64,000 nucleotides of DNA from Psoroptes ovis (lineage: Eukaryota; Arthropoda; Arachnida; Sarcoptiformes; Psoroptidae). Below, one piece after another: positions 23,701 to 35,032 of this stretch (positions are counted from its first letter, which is position 1; every line of letters begins with the position of its first letter). A program made the position numbers and the translations under genes. The stretch lies in the NCBI GenBank assembly GCA_002943765.1, contig PQWQ01000018.1, forward strand, positions 310,001-374,000, given 5' to 3'. The notes beneath the pieces were generated by a model that saw only the letters and a list, made by a program, of their open reading frames with translations, ran no database searches and was not told the origin of the DNA.

Positions 23701-26573
23701 CCAGTCAATCATCATCAATTGACTCAAATAGTCAATTGTTTTCATTGTATTTGTATTCAATGTATTCATTGTTTTCACAAATGTTTATCATTGTTTGTAA
23801 TTGATGGTGTGAAAGGTCATGAACTGCGACCATCAACACTATCACCACCACCACCAATACCAATCAAAAATGATAAAAACAACGTTGTTTAGTCCAGTAG
23901 CGTAGTCTAGTCATATTGACGACAATGTCGCTATGAATGTTGATCAATTGATTGAATGATTGAATGTCTGATTGTTTGAAAATTTCAAATTCATTCAATG
24001 AAAATTGCATAAAAGTGATAATTGCTCAAAGTTTAATTGTGTATGAATTAATTGTATACAATGGTAAATCAAAATAGACATATCGTTTAAATATTTTGTT
24101 TAGTTTTTCTTTGATTTTCAATCATTAAACTATTTCTTTTTCTTGGTCCAATATACATCTAATCAAATCGAATCGATTTATATTTGAATTTGAAAATTTT
24201 GAATTGAATTAAAATTTTCAATCGCAATTCAAAATCAATTCAATACACTGAGTACACGGTTATGAGAACAATTAAAACACGTTTGAGAACAAATGAAAAT
24301 TATTGTGAAATTTTTCAATTTCATTTTACATATTATTTTTACCAAATACAAATTGACATGAGTATTTAAAACATCTAAATAATGGATAATAAGGACGAAT
24401 ACGTGCAATAACAACAGCAACGACATAACAAAAGCTTGTATTCAAAAATATCATTCAAAACATCTTTGATCAAAATGATTTACACGAAGTTTAACCAACG
24501 ATTCGTTGACAATTTCTTATTATACAAACCATCAACACCACCATCATCATCAGTATCTGCCACCAACTGTGACATTATTATCAACTGTTATTGCGTTCAT
24601 CAATCATTGCCATTATTGAGGTTGACAATTATAATCATAACCAATTATTATGATCGTTACCAAACAACAACAACAACAACAATTATTATTATCAACCATC
24701 AAACAATCAAAACGTTTATTATTATCGTCATCATCATCAATGGTGGTAATGATTTTCAATGTATATTTATAACAATGTATTCCTTTTTTTTTTGATGAAA
24801 GATATGAAGACTACGAGTGATAATAATCATAATGAACATGTCTTATGGAACACCATAACAAGGTGACAATCTTTTCTGGAGAAAAATACATGGAAAATGA
24901 ATTTCAGAGACCTAATTAATCGAAAGAAAAACTCATGAAATAATTGTCAAATGGCAAAATGATTTTCCAAGATTTTCATCATTTTGTTCAATTTCAATTT
25001 TGCCTAATTGCAATCATTATTATCATCATCAACAAGACATCCAATTAATGATGGTCTTAGAATAGCGATGAATTTCGATGAATAAACAAGTCAAGAAATT
25101 TAAATTTTGGTACAAAATTTTTTCTTTTAATTGCACCAATGAAAGCTACAAAATTTTAATGATTTTGTCACAAATGATGTTTGAATTATGAAGATGTCTT
25201 TGTAATTAATTTTGACACCATTTATTTTCATTGCTTCAAGATCCTTGAGATTTTGAACAAGATTTGTTGTGATCATTTTTATATCATCTTTGCGATGATT
25301 TCGCCCACACACGACAGGTAATTCTTAGATTTTCATCCTTATATTGTAGTTTTTTATTCTGTATTTAAATCTACAATTCTCTATTCTTTGATTTTGAAGT
25401 ATTTGGCCTTAGATTTTATATTGGATTTTTGAAAATCTCGAAATCATCTCGGACCTTTTGAATCTTTAACATTATTTAACCCTAATGGATTTTGGTCATT
25501 CTAATCTATGATTATACGACAAAATCTGATTTCAATAATCTAAATTCCAATCAATTTGATTTTGATATGATCGATCAAATCGAAATCATTTTTTATCTTG
25601 ATACAAATCAAAGATTCATTCTATTTGAATTCTACACAGAAAAAAATTAATATTCAATTGATTATTATTATTATTCGTATTATCATCATTAATTTGAACA
25701 CACACACAATCAAACATTGAATAACATTATTTTTTTTAATGTTTACATTTAAAATTTGACAAATATTTGAATTATATAATATAACTAAATATCACCTAAA
25801 ATTGATTGACATTTCGAAGAAAAAAGAATTTTTTCTGCCTGAAATTCAATATATTCAATAATGTGATTCAATAACCTGAGGCAAATTTTCGACTTTCAAT
25901 TGATTCAAACACACAAATATAATAATGATAATAATATCAATAATATCATTATTAGCCATGACAACCTTACTTTTTCTTCGTATTTCTTCCCCCGCCCCCC
26001 ACAAAAATTATGAAATATGGATCAATTTTATTTGGTCTACGCGAAACTGAGATCAAACATCTGTTCGATCATCATCATCATCATCATTGATTCAATGTTG
26101 TTGGATGTTTTATTAGGTAAAACCCTGTGGCTGTATTTAAATTATAATTGAATGAATTGAAAATATACAAATTGATTTGTTTGAAAATAAAATTTAAAAA
26201 AATGCAAATACAATCTTGTAATATGAATGTAAATTAAATACAAATTTTATACTTCTTTTACTTTGAATTTGATGTATTACAATATTGAATTACATTTAAT
26301 AACATAATAATAATCATAGCAATTGATTTTGATTGAATCAATATGATAATATTCAAATAATAATGATAAATCATTGAATAATAATAATTTGAAATTTTCC
26401 TGGAAAAAATTTTTTGGCCAAATTTAATTGTGATTGATCGTCGTATATTTTGATATTTGAATAATTTTTGGGGAGATTTTTGGAATTTCAAAAATTTGAA
26501 AATTTCCCAAATTTTGAATTTGGCGCCTTTTTTCTTGGTTATTTGATACATTGACTTTCGAATTTGGATTTCC
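20758..26573. other. Non-coding stretch
   Basis: No supported gene. Microsatellites rich in TTATTA, CAACAA and CATCAT. Open frames at 22180-22542, 23440-23643, 23680-23892 and 24436-24795 follow these repeats, contain no motif and are treated as chance. A possible half-copy of the foldback family lies near 22244-22262 but lacks a partner arm. Confidence 0.5.
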
Positions 26574-26810
26574 ATGAATTTCACTGGTCTAAAAAACAAT
26601 TTTCTATCATCATCTTCAGAGGCGTTGACCATATCTGAGCTAGCCAGGGCCCTGAACCTTAGTCTCGATTGTGACCTTCTAGCTAATTCACCAGTAGCAG
26701 TAAAATATTACAACCCTGAAATGGGTGGTTACATTGATTTGATTTTGAATAGTTTTCTCTCTTTCTCTGGTTCTTTTTCTGGGACCTTTTGGGACCTCAG
26801 AAACAATTAG
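26574..26810 (+). pseudogene. Isolated GC-richer coding-like island
   Basis: From about 26620 to 26745 the plus strand has balanced codon use quite unlike the surrounding DNA and encodes a compact segment containing LTISELARALNLSL and YYNPEMGGYIDL. It is preceded by a textbook acceptor (TCATCATCTTCAG at 26607-26619). The frame then runs into AT-rich sequence and stops at 26810. It could be a stranded exon, a remnant of a duplicated gene or a captured fragment. The family is not recognised and no partner exon was found. It lies about 230 bp upstream of the homeobox gene start, on the same strand. Confidence 0.3.
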
Positions 26811-27040
26811 GTGAAAGGTAAAAGGCTGAATAACACTGAATGATTGTGGAGATTGTAATCTATAAAAAATTAAAAGTAAATATAAATGTTTTGATTTAAA
26901 TTTTTTCGAAAATTAATTTCAAATCAATTCAATTGATATTTAAATCATTTGACTCGAACACACTCACACGTTCGTGAATCACTTTAAATCAATTTCGTTG
27001 ATTCAAAAATTTGAATTTTAATCAATCGAATCAATTTCAA

Positions 27041-28075
27041 ATGACATCGAAATCATTTTTCATGGATTCGCTGTTGAATTCTATTCACAAGCAGCAACAA
27101 CAGCAGCATCATCAGCAATGTTCAATCAATTCACAGCCATCACTATTATTCAATGATAATCAATTATCGCCTACAGTGCAATCGTCAATCGCTGATCATA
27201 ATAGTTTGATTAATTTCAATCATAATGATCAAACATATGCATCGACAATGCCAACAATGAGCCCAAATACATCACCATCACCATCATCATCGACGTTCAA
27301 AACAATTATGAATGATTATCACAAGTTTTATGCAAATTATATGATTCAATCGCAAGCATTGTTCTTGCAGAATTTATTACCTACAAAGCCTATCACAAAT
27401 CCGAACGCATTCAGCAATATTGCATCGACGAAAAGTGATCACAGTATCGATGAAAATTTGCGTGAAAACCGGTCAAAAAATTTGAAACCATCGAAATTTC
27501 TCTCAACAGCAACAACAAAGAAATCATCATTGAAATTGAATGACCCAAATCAATCAAATGACTTGAATGATGATGATGATCGAAAATCAACATCGAATCA
27601 ATTACCATCACCGACAGTATCATCGAATCGATTACGTACAGCATTTACATCGAAACAAATTATTCATTTGGAACATGAATTTATGAAAAGTATGTATCTG
27701 TCACGTATTCGACGTATTGAAATTGCTCATTCATTGGGGTTGAGTGAAAAACAAGTAAAAATTTGGTTTCAAAATCGTCGAGTTAAACATAAAAAAGAAC
27801 ATACGATCAATACGAATATGCCACAACTTGATGCTGCTGCAGCAAATCATCAGACAACGAGTCGAATATCGACAACAACAATGACCATTTCTTCATCTGC
27901 GGATAATCAACAATCGAATTCCAACTGTAAATGTGAATGCGATCATCATCACCGCCGACAAAACCATCCAAATCAGCAGCGAAATGCCAACAATCAGCAA
28001 GAATCAATCAACAATGATCTGGACAATGATGATAATGAAGACGTCAATGATGATGATGAAAATTTTGAATCATGA
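27041..28075 (+). CDS. ind: Gsx/ind-class homeobox transcription factor
   Basis: A single-exon gene of 344 residues. I take the ATG at 27041 because it yields the N-terminal motif MTSKSFFMDSLL, which resembles the conserved Gsx start (M-S-R-S-F-Y-V-D-S-L-I); the open frame continues upstream without an ATG. The homeodomain spans about residues 195-254 and carries the Gsx/ind signature: NRLRTAFTS, YLSRIRRIEIA, LSEKQVKIWFQN, RRVKHKKE. Gln50 of the recognition helix is in WFQN. Flanks are low-complexity (Gln, Ser, Asn), and the C-terminus is acidic (Asn/Asp/Glu-rich). In flies and vertebrates this class specifies the intermediate dorsoventral column of the neuroectoderm; it acts in the nucleus on DNA. 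No intron interrupts the homeobox. AATAAA at 28315-28320 is a likely poly(A) signal. Confidence 0.92.
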   Translation: MTSKSFFMDSLLNSIHKQQQQQHHQQCSINSQPSLLFNDNQLSPTVQSSIADHNSLINFNHNDQTYASTMPTMSPNTSPSPSSSTFKTIMNDYHKFYANYMIQSQALFLQNLLPTKPITNPNAFSNIASTKSDHSIDENLRENRSKNLKPSKFLSTATTKKSSLKLNDPNQSNDLNDDDDRKSTSNQLPSPTVSSNRLRTAFTSKQIIHLEHEFMKSMYLSRIRRIEIAHSLGLSEKQVKIWFQNRRVKHKKEHTINTNMPQLDAAAANHQTTSRISTTTMTISSSADNQQSNSNCKCECDHHHRRQNHPNQQRNANNQQESINNDLDNDDNEDVNDDDENFES

Positions 28076-28314
28076 ATCGATAATCATTCAATCAATCATC
28101 AATCGAACCAGAACACTGACCATATGTCTTAATATTTTGGAAATTTTTTATGATAGATGGCCGTTTCGAACCATTGTGCTCGCTTCAACAATCAATGATT
28201 TGGAAATATGCAAATTTGTCATATTTTTCTGGTGCTTTTGTCCATTTGTAAATTTATTTATTTTCATTTTTATCCCATTATTTTATTTGGCCAAACAAAC
28301 AAATTTTGTAAATC

Positions 28315-28320
28315 AATAAA
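28315..28320 (+). terminator. Poly(A) signal of the homeobox gene
   Basis: AATAAA 240 bases after the stop codon, followed by T-rich sequence. Consistent with 3' end formation. Confidence 0.5.
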
Positions 28321-28890
28321 TCATTTTTCATTTGTTTCATATTTGATAATTTATTCATTTGTTTGTCTGTTTATTGTGTGGCCCAATCAATTCACGAGCA
28401 GTAATTTGAGATTTTTATTTTTTCGATTCATTTTTCACACTTTCTTCCTTGAATTTGTTTATTTAATTTTCATTCTCTTTGAGCCATTTGTCAACAAACA
28501 AAACAAAACATTAACCTAAACAATGTTTCAATTGTTCAAAGGGTTTTTACATTGTTTATTTATTTTGAAATTACAATGAAATGGGTTAATAAATGAATAA
28601 ATAATCAATTGATTCAATCAATCAATCAACCAATGATTTGTTAATCAAATTTTCATCATCATTATTTGTCATTTGATTCAAATTCATTTGATTTGAATAA
28701 TGATTGAACAATGATGATGATGAATGGGTTGTCGAGGTTCGTATTACTCGATCTCAGCTAATCAATCAATCAATCAATCAATTTTGTAATTTGAATTTTC
28801 GTGAATTTTTTGACAATTTCCAAATTCAAATTTCAACGAGTAAATTGTCTTTGGGTTTTGTGCTTTGAAATTTTGAAATTGGAAATTTAG

Positions 28891-29046
28891 AAATTCTCAA
28901 CCACCGACCAACGACCACAAGTTCCAAATCATCGGTTGATGCTTGCTGAAACTGAATCTCCGGAACCAAAACTTGATTCTTCTGACACCCAAAAAATCAT
29001 ACGAATGACACCTGCAAACCCGCTAAATCGTACTAAATTAAACTAA
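28891..29046 (+). other. Candidate terminal exon, 51 codons, unidentified
   Basis: Directly after an acceptor-like GGAAATTTAG the plus strand is open for 51 codons to a TAA at 29044. The segment has mixed, non-repetitive composition (for example LMLAETESPEPKLDSSD and RMTPANPLNRTK), unlike the AT-rich neighbourhood. It has no ATG near its start, so it would need an upstream exon, and none was found. Not recognised; it may be chance or a relic. Confidence 0.2.
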
Positions 29047-29708
29047 ATTGTTTGCGGTTTCCACGAGTTTCATTCTCTGTCTCTGTGTGTTCAGTCAAAT
29101 CATCATCAAATTTGCATCGAAACAAATGAAGCAAATTCAAATTTGAATGAATAAAGTTTCATATTTCAGACATTTTCATAAATTTCACATATGAAATTTA
29201 CGAACATTATAAAATTGAGACCATTTTCGATGATAACCATTGAAAGGTGCCATGATTTTCGCGCTTCAATTTTCAAATTTTCAAATTTTTCGAAATTTCA
29301 AATTCATCATCATTCATTTTGCAATGTGATCGCTTGGTGGTAATTATGGATCATGGATTTTTCCCGATGATGATTGATGGTGGTGGTGTAAAATATGGAA
29401 TTTATTTATTTCTTCATATTACGTCAAATTGGCCCGAAAAAAAATGATTTTTTTTTTCATTTTGAATCTCAAATAGAAATATTAAATATGAAAAATGACA
29501 AATGAATAAATAAATACATCAACTCACACACACACACATACACACACACAAGCGAACCACTTTTAAATTGCAATTTGAATTCAATTTAGCATGAAATTAA
29601 TTTCATTTATTTAATCATTCGGCCCGAAGTTTCCATATTTCATTCAATAATTTGATTTTATTTCATCGTTGGCTTTCCATTTGGCAAATTTGGCCAAAGA
29701 TCAGTGGC

Positions 29709-29735
29709 CGTACCGGTCGTTCATTTGCCGGTACG
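29709..29735. other. Perfect 8-bp GC-rich hairpin
   Basis: CGTACCGG (29709-29716) and CCGGTACG (29728-29735) flank an 11-base loop. No gene adjoins it. Confidence 0.6.
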
Positions 29736-32536
29736 TATTTGCTTTTTTTTTATTAATTCATAAAAATCAAAGTATCAATTTTTGAAAATGGCCACTTTAC
29801 GACTCAATGTGTGGTCATCATCATGATGATTGAATCAACAAATGGATAATGATACATTGGTTTATATATGACAATACATATTCGAATCCAATTTTAATCA
29901 ATAATTGATAATATTTCATAATTCATATTTGAATATGAAACAAATATAATAATTGATTTGATTTATTGTGACAATAAAAATTGAATGGAAAAATATGAAT
30001 ATTTATTTACAAATTATTTTGTCAATTTTTTTCACAGATATTTGAACAAATTCAATTGAAAATATGAAAATTTCAATTCAAAAATACGTTTTTTTTTTGA
30101 TTATTTTCAATTGAAATCTGCCATTGAAAAATACGAATGAATGATTGAATGAAAAAATAATCATTCAAAATTATTAAAAAATATCAAAGCTTTGTGCTAC
30201 AATAAATAACAATTATGATCAATTGGTTGATCAATTAATTGTAATATTATTGAATATATCAATTCACCAATTATCATTGAACCATAATCAATTGATTTTT
30301 CTATTTTCAATTTTTTATGAATCAGTTTTTCGGCAGAACAAAATAATGAAATTGAAAATAAAAGTCAATTTGAATTTTCATTATTTGAATCGTCATTATT
30401 TGTCTCTGAAATGAAAATAATTCAATTTTTTAATGAGAAATATTTTCCCTTTCTGGAAATTGAGAAATCTGATATTATTCATATATGATCAATTGATTGC
30501 TGGATTTTCATTCATTCATAGATATAAATGCATTGAATACACAATTAATCAATTAATTCGATATCGGTAAATCATCGATTAATCCTAATTCAATGTCAAT
30601 TATTGTTTTTGGATTAAAATTTCTCCAAAAGAAAATTTAATCTTGTATTTGATTCAATCGATTCAATTTTCTTTGAGAGAAACTCCTTTTCATTTCCAAG
30701 ATCTCTCCATTTTTCTTCCGATCGATGCGATTAATTTAAAATTTCGGATCATTTTTCAAATAAAATGTACCTCTTTCATGATTTAAACATTGATAATCAC
30801 TGCATTAATGGATCAAGATTTTTTTGAAATTCAAAGGTTATATTGAGGTCAAATTTTGAAAATATTGTTCAAACAAATTCAAATCAGTTGAATGAATTTC
30901 AATGTGAAAGCTTCAAAACTAGCAAACTTGTGCAAAATGTAAACATTTTGATTTATGGTGAAAATAAATGATTTTTCAGAAAAAATGAAATTAAGTCATC
31001 ATTGTTTGTTGTAATTGATATGTAAGCTACCCTTTTAAAATAAATAAAGGGTTTTCCCTGAACCAACAACCGTGATGATGATGACTTGATTTTCTCTTAT
31101 TTATTTTGAAACATAATTACAAACATGATTAAATTTGATAATTTCTTCAAGCTTAAACTCAATAAAACCTGGAAAAGCTTGCGTAATTCAAATATTTGAC
31201 AATGAAATTATTGTTAATCCTTTGAGTCCATCAACATCATTATTATTATTCGTTATAATCACATAATAAATGAACAAATATTTATTTAATTTGATTCGAA
31301 AATTTTCAATTCAAGATAAACAAATAAATAATTCATTTAAATCAGTTAACTTTTTTTTTCTTGGTGAAAATTCACAGTTCAAAACCCTTCACCACCCTTT
31401 TTAAACCACAGATTGAAATTTTGAATGAATGTCAACGACGATTATTTCATAAGAAACGACCGAAATTTTTGAAAATAAAAAAAATGTCAAGTGGCATACA
31501 TTTTCGAGATGTAATTTATTACCTCTCTTTTTCTTATATCACCTCTTACTCCATTTGCATTGAATGACTGTGTGTGTGTGTGTTTAGGGTTGAATGGATT
31601 GAAATCATTACCGAGAAACGATAATAAAAAAAACGAAGACAAACAAACAAACGAAGAGAGAAAATCGGGGTCAACCATAAAGGGCAAAGGCCGTGATTCA
31701 GAAAAATTTATTTTGATTTTGAAATTTTTGAAAAAGTCAATTGACTTTAATTAATTTTATGATTTAATTTTTTGAATCATTTCGGTTCGAAATCATGAAA
31801 ATTAGATTTTGGCATATTATTTCATGGTCAAATGGATTAACTCGTTGCGCACTGAAAAGCTGAATTTTATTTTACCGATTCCACTATTTATCAAGTGAAA
31901 TCAATTCAAATAAAATCATTCAATTAATTCAAATTAATTTGAATCAAACCAATCCAATTTGAATCGATTTGAATGATTCATTTTATTATTGTATTATTTC
32001 AAATGAACATTACACCGTAAGATCATTTGGATGAACACCCTATTATTCACGTATACCTTAACCTTACACGTATGCATAACCTTGACAATTATTATTATTC
32101 GATAATTGTACCGAATTGATTAATCGATATTTTACCGATTATTTCGTTTTTTTTGGCTAATTATTATTCTTCTTTAGGCGGAAAAGTTTCAAATAAAAAT
32201 ATTTTGACATTTGTTTTCGAAAATAATAAGAAATGAATTAAAATAAATTTTCAATCAAATAAAAGTTTTATGACCCATAAAAAACCACACTCACGTTAAC
32301 AATGCCGTTTGATGACGTGGTTATTTATCTTTATTTGATTTTATTTCATTCATAGAAAATCTTCTGGTCGAAGCAATCATTCTTCAATATTTGCTTCAAG
32401 AAAATTTAATATTTGAAATATTGAAACATTGAAAATAATGAAATGAATGAAAATGAATGAAAATAATAAAAATCACAATACAAATATATGGACCCTGGTA
32501 CAATAGAACCCGTTATTTTCAAATTGTTTTCTACAG

Positions 32537-32716
32537 TTTTTTGTGTTGAAATATACAGCCCGCTATACCTTGCTTAACGCGGGGGAACATGCATCTCAGG
32601 GACATGGTCCTGAGCAATATCATTGTGCGAGCGCGAGCAGGGTCCTAGCGCTGTCTCAAACTTCGGAACAACTCTTTACAGACTTTTTCTTAGATTTTAA
32701 TGTAAAAACATTATAA
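32537..32716 (+). pseudogene. GC-rich coding-like island, 59 codons, unidentified
   Basis: This is the most GC-rich patch of the central region (about 32573-32665). It follows a good acceptor (AAATTGTTTTCTACAG, 32521-32536) and stays open on the plus strand for 59 codons to TAA at 32714. The peptide includes NAGEHASQGHGPEQYHC and RVLALSQTSEQLFTDFF. The other two plus-strand frames and the minus strand are interrupted. No family is recognised and no ATG or partner exon was found. It contains the inverted repeat CTCAGG/CCTGAG. Candidates are a stranded exon, a transposon relic or a structured RNA. Confidence 0.25.
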
Positions 32717-33242
32717 CATCATTATGATGATAATGACATTTTGATAATTCAAAAACTAAGGACTAAATTTTTCCCGTAGAAAATCAATGAACGCTTCGGA
32801 TACAGTACATTTCAGCGTAAAACGAGGTCTGATTTCAGTGTGTTTTTCCAATATGTTTTTCACCATTCAAAACGCAAATGATCGATGATGATGACATTAT
32901 TTTCACACATTTATTCATTGTTGATTTACATTGAAATTTTTATTGATGACTAAATAAATAAATGTGGAATAAATTATTTTTGCATATTTTAAGGAAATTT
33001 TCTTTTTTTTATTTATTTTGGTTTATTTTTATTTTCATTTTTCACACGTGGTAATTTATTTTAAATTTTCTTTTGTAATTCAAAATAATAATAAAAAATA
33101 ATTGGCTTCTTCATTTGAAAAATATTGAATGAAATATTCAAAAATCAATTTGTAATCAATTTGAAACTAATTTAAATATGAATGGTATCTATTGAATTTC
33201 TATTTGAAAAAAAAAATCGATTATTTTCATTCAAAATTTTGC

Positions 33243-33320
33243 GAGGCTATCCGAAAAGTTTTGAGCCAATTTTCAATGGCTTTCAATCGATTGATGTGGA
33301 CAAAATTTTTCGGACAAGCC
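33243..33320. mobile_element. Short foldback element, copy 6
   Basis: 5' GAGGCTATCCGAAAAGTTTT with inner CCAATTTTCAATGG; 3' AAATTTTTCGGACAAGCC. About 78 bp, good termini. Confidence 0.75.
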
Positions 33321-33929
33321 AAATATTTTTGTTGTCATTGACAAGCATTTGACAACTTAATTTCAATTTTTGAAAAAAATGAATTTATTTTGAATATACA
33401 AACGTACGAATCATTATTGAATATTATCTTTGGAAAAGTACCATTATTTTTCCAACATTATTCAAATCATTGTTCCGCGAGTTGTGTTCTGGTGGATTCA
33501 AAACAATGGCTCATGATGAATTGATCTTTGATTCTTTTATATTTTCAAAGATATCTAAATTTAAATATTTTCTTCTGAGGTGAAAAAATTTTTGAAAAGA
33601 TCTGAAAAATTTGCATATTTTCACCATCTCATCTTTGAAATTTTTTAAAAATCAAAGACTTTGATTGAATTTGAATTTAAAATTAAAAGATTTTATATAC
33701 AAACATTGATAATCAATGATAGGTTCCCGTGTGCTGTTTGGCTTACCATTGAACCGAAAATTTGGCATCGATATTCATAATTGAATTAACATTTAATTTG
33801 AAATCGTTCTCCATGGTTGAATTTTAATTTAATTCGAGCAAAGTTCGATTAACTTTCATTTCAATTTGTATAATTCAACAATTTTTGAATTTTCGATTGT
33901 TGATTCAATTGATTTGATTGAATTTAGAA

Positions 33930-34457
33930 ATGTTTTTGAAAATTATTTCATTTTTTTCCATGATGTTGATAAAAATCGAAACCTCACTGATTATATCGGA
34001 TGATGAAATTCGTAAATGTGTAACCGAAATCAGCGAACAATGGTCATGTATTATTGCGTTCAATGTGAATCAAAATCAATTAATGAATAATACCTATTAT
34101 CAATTTGAAATGAATTGTGGCGTTCATGAATCAATGATTTGTTGTCCAATATGGCAAATTATTGATTGTATTAATTATGAAATCAAATCCATTGATGCTT
34201 TAAAACAAATTGAAATGTGCCAAAATTTTTATTATCATTCAAATGAATGTGAACATCGGCGACGTTTCGTACGTAATCCATACTTGTTGGATGAAGATTC
34301 AATCGATGACACTGTGAATGTCACTGAAAATTCAACAATGATTTTACCAGATTTTACCGCAAGCAATCATCAATCGTCAATCAATAATAATGGATTAGCA
34401 TTAATATTGATCGTAATGGTCATTGTTCATTGGTGTAGATCGTATATTTTTGAATAA
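33930..34457 (+). CDS. Orphan secreted, probably GPI-anchored, cysteine-rich protein
   Basis: A single-exon product of 175 residues; the ATG at 33930 begins a hydrophobic signal sequence (MFLKIISFFSMMLIKI). The predicted extracellular part holds eight cysteines (about C30, C40, C63, C71, C72, C80, C97, C107), including a CC pair, spaced as a small disulfide-bonded domain. N-glycosylation sequons occur at NNT (about 53), NVT and NST. The C-terminus is a hydrophobic run (GLALILIVMVIVHW) with only a short tail, which fits a GPI-anchor signal or a single membrane span. No named family is recognised. Arthropod genomes hold many such lineage-specific secreted Cys proteins. The sequence just before the ATG (GAATTTAG) could be a 5' UTR acceptor. 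AATAAA overlaps the stop codon (34453-34458). Confidence 0.8.
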   Translation: MFLKIISFFSMMLIKIETSLIISDDEIRKCVTEISEQWSCIIAFNVNQNQLMNNTYYQFEMNCGVHESMICCPIWQIIDCINYEIKSIDALKQIEMCQNFYYHSNECEHRRRFVRNPYLLDEDSIDDTVNVTENSTMILPDFTASNHQSSINNNGLALILIVMVIVHWCRSYIFE

Positions 34458-34947
34458 ATTAATTGAAATTGATTAATTATTTTAATTTTATTAATTAATT
34501 AATTGATTAAAATTTAAAAATTTGAATATAATTGAAAAATATTTACAGAATAATAATGAAATTTCTAACAATTGTTTCATCTAAATAATAAATTATGAAT
34601 TATGATAATTAATTAATGATTCAATAATATTCAATATGGTGAAAGATCCATATCGGGCAGTTGTGAGAAAAGAGAGAGAGAAAAAAATGATTGAAATATA
34701 GAGATGGACAATTGAGAGATAGTTTGAATGGTAAACAAAAATTAATGAATTAACGATGATTAAAACAAAAATTTTTTCATTTATTTACAATGATTCGGTT
34801 CGGTTCAATGATTTGGGCAATACGATGTATCATTTATGTTTATTTGTGTATTATATGTGGAATAAAAATTTAATTTATCAATAAATCAAATATTTATAAT
34901 AATTGAAATAATATCAATTGAAAAATGAGCAATATATCGTATGTAAT
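34458..34947. other. Convergent intergenic region
   Basis: AT-rich spacer between the plus-strand cysteine-rich gene and the minus-strand ADAM gene. It holds a GA-rich patch (near 34670) and nothing coding. Confidence 0.6.
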
Positions 34948-34953
34948 TTTATT
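34948..34953 (-). terminator. Poly(A) signal downstream of the ADAM gene
   Basis: AATAAA on the minus strand, 80 bases past the stop at 35033. Its position favours a transcript end beyond the longer (second-frame) tail. Confidence 0.45.
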
Positions 34954-35032
34954 ATAAATTAAATTTTTTTACATTGAATGCAAAGCCATTGGCGAGCTGA
35001 TACGAGTTAAGGTTATAGCCTTTAAGAAAGTT

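Larger units (their letters stand above)
28076..33242. other. Mostly non-coding stretch with GC-richer islands
   Basis: After the 3' UTR of the homeobox gene this region is AT-rich with CA and TCAA repeats (near 29525 and 28760). Three patches stand out and are listed separately: 28891-29046, the hairpin at 29709-29735, and 32537-32716. Other short open frames (30223-30414, 31361-31567, 31487-31754) lack motifs. Confidence 0.5.

Noticed and set aside
24436..24795. 119-codon plus-strand frame
   Set aside because: Made largely of CAA/ATT repeat translations (Thr and Ile runs).
26258..26632. 124-codon minus-strand frame near the homeobox gene
   Set aside because: AT-driven Lys/Ile/Phe composition; overlaps the better plus-strand island; no motif.
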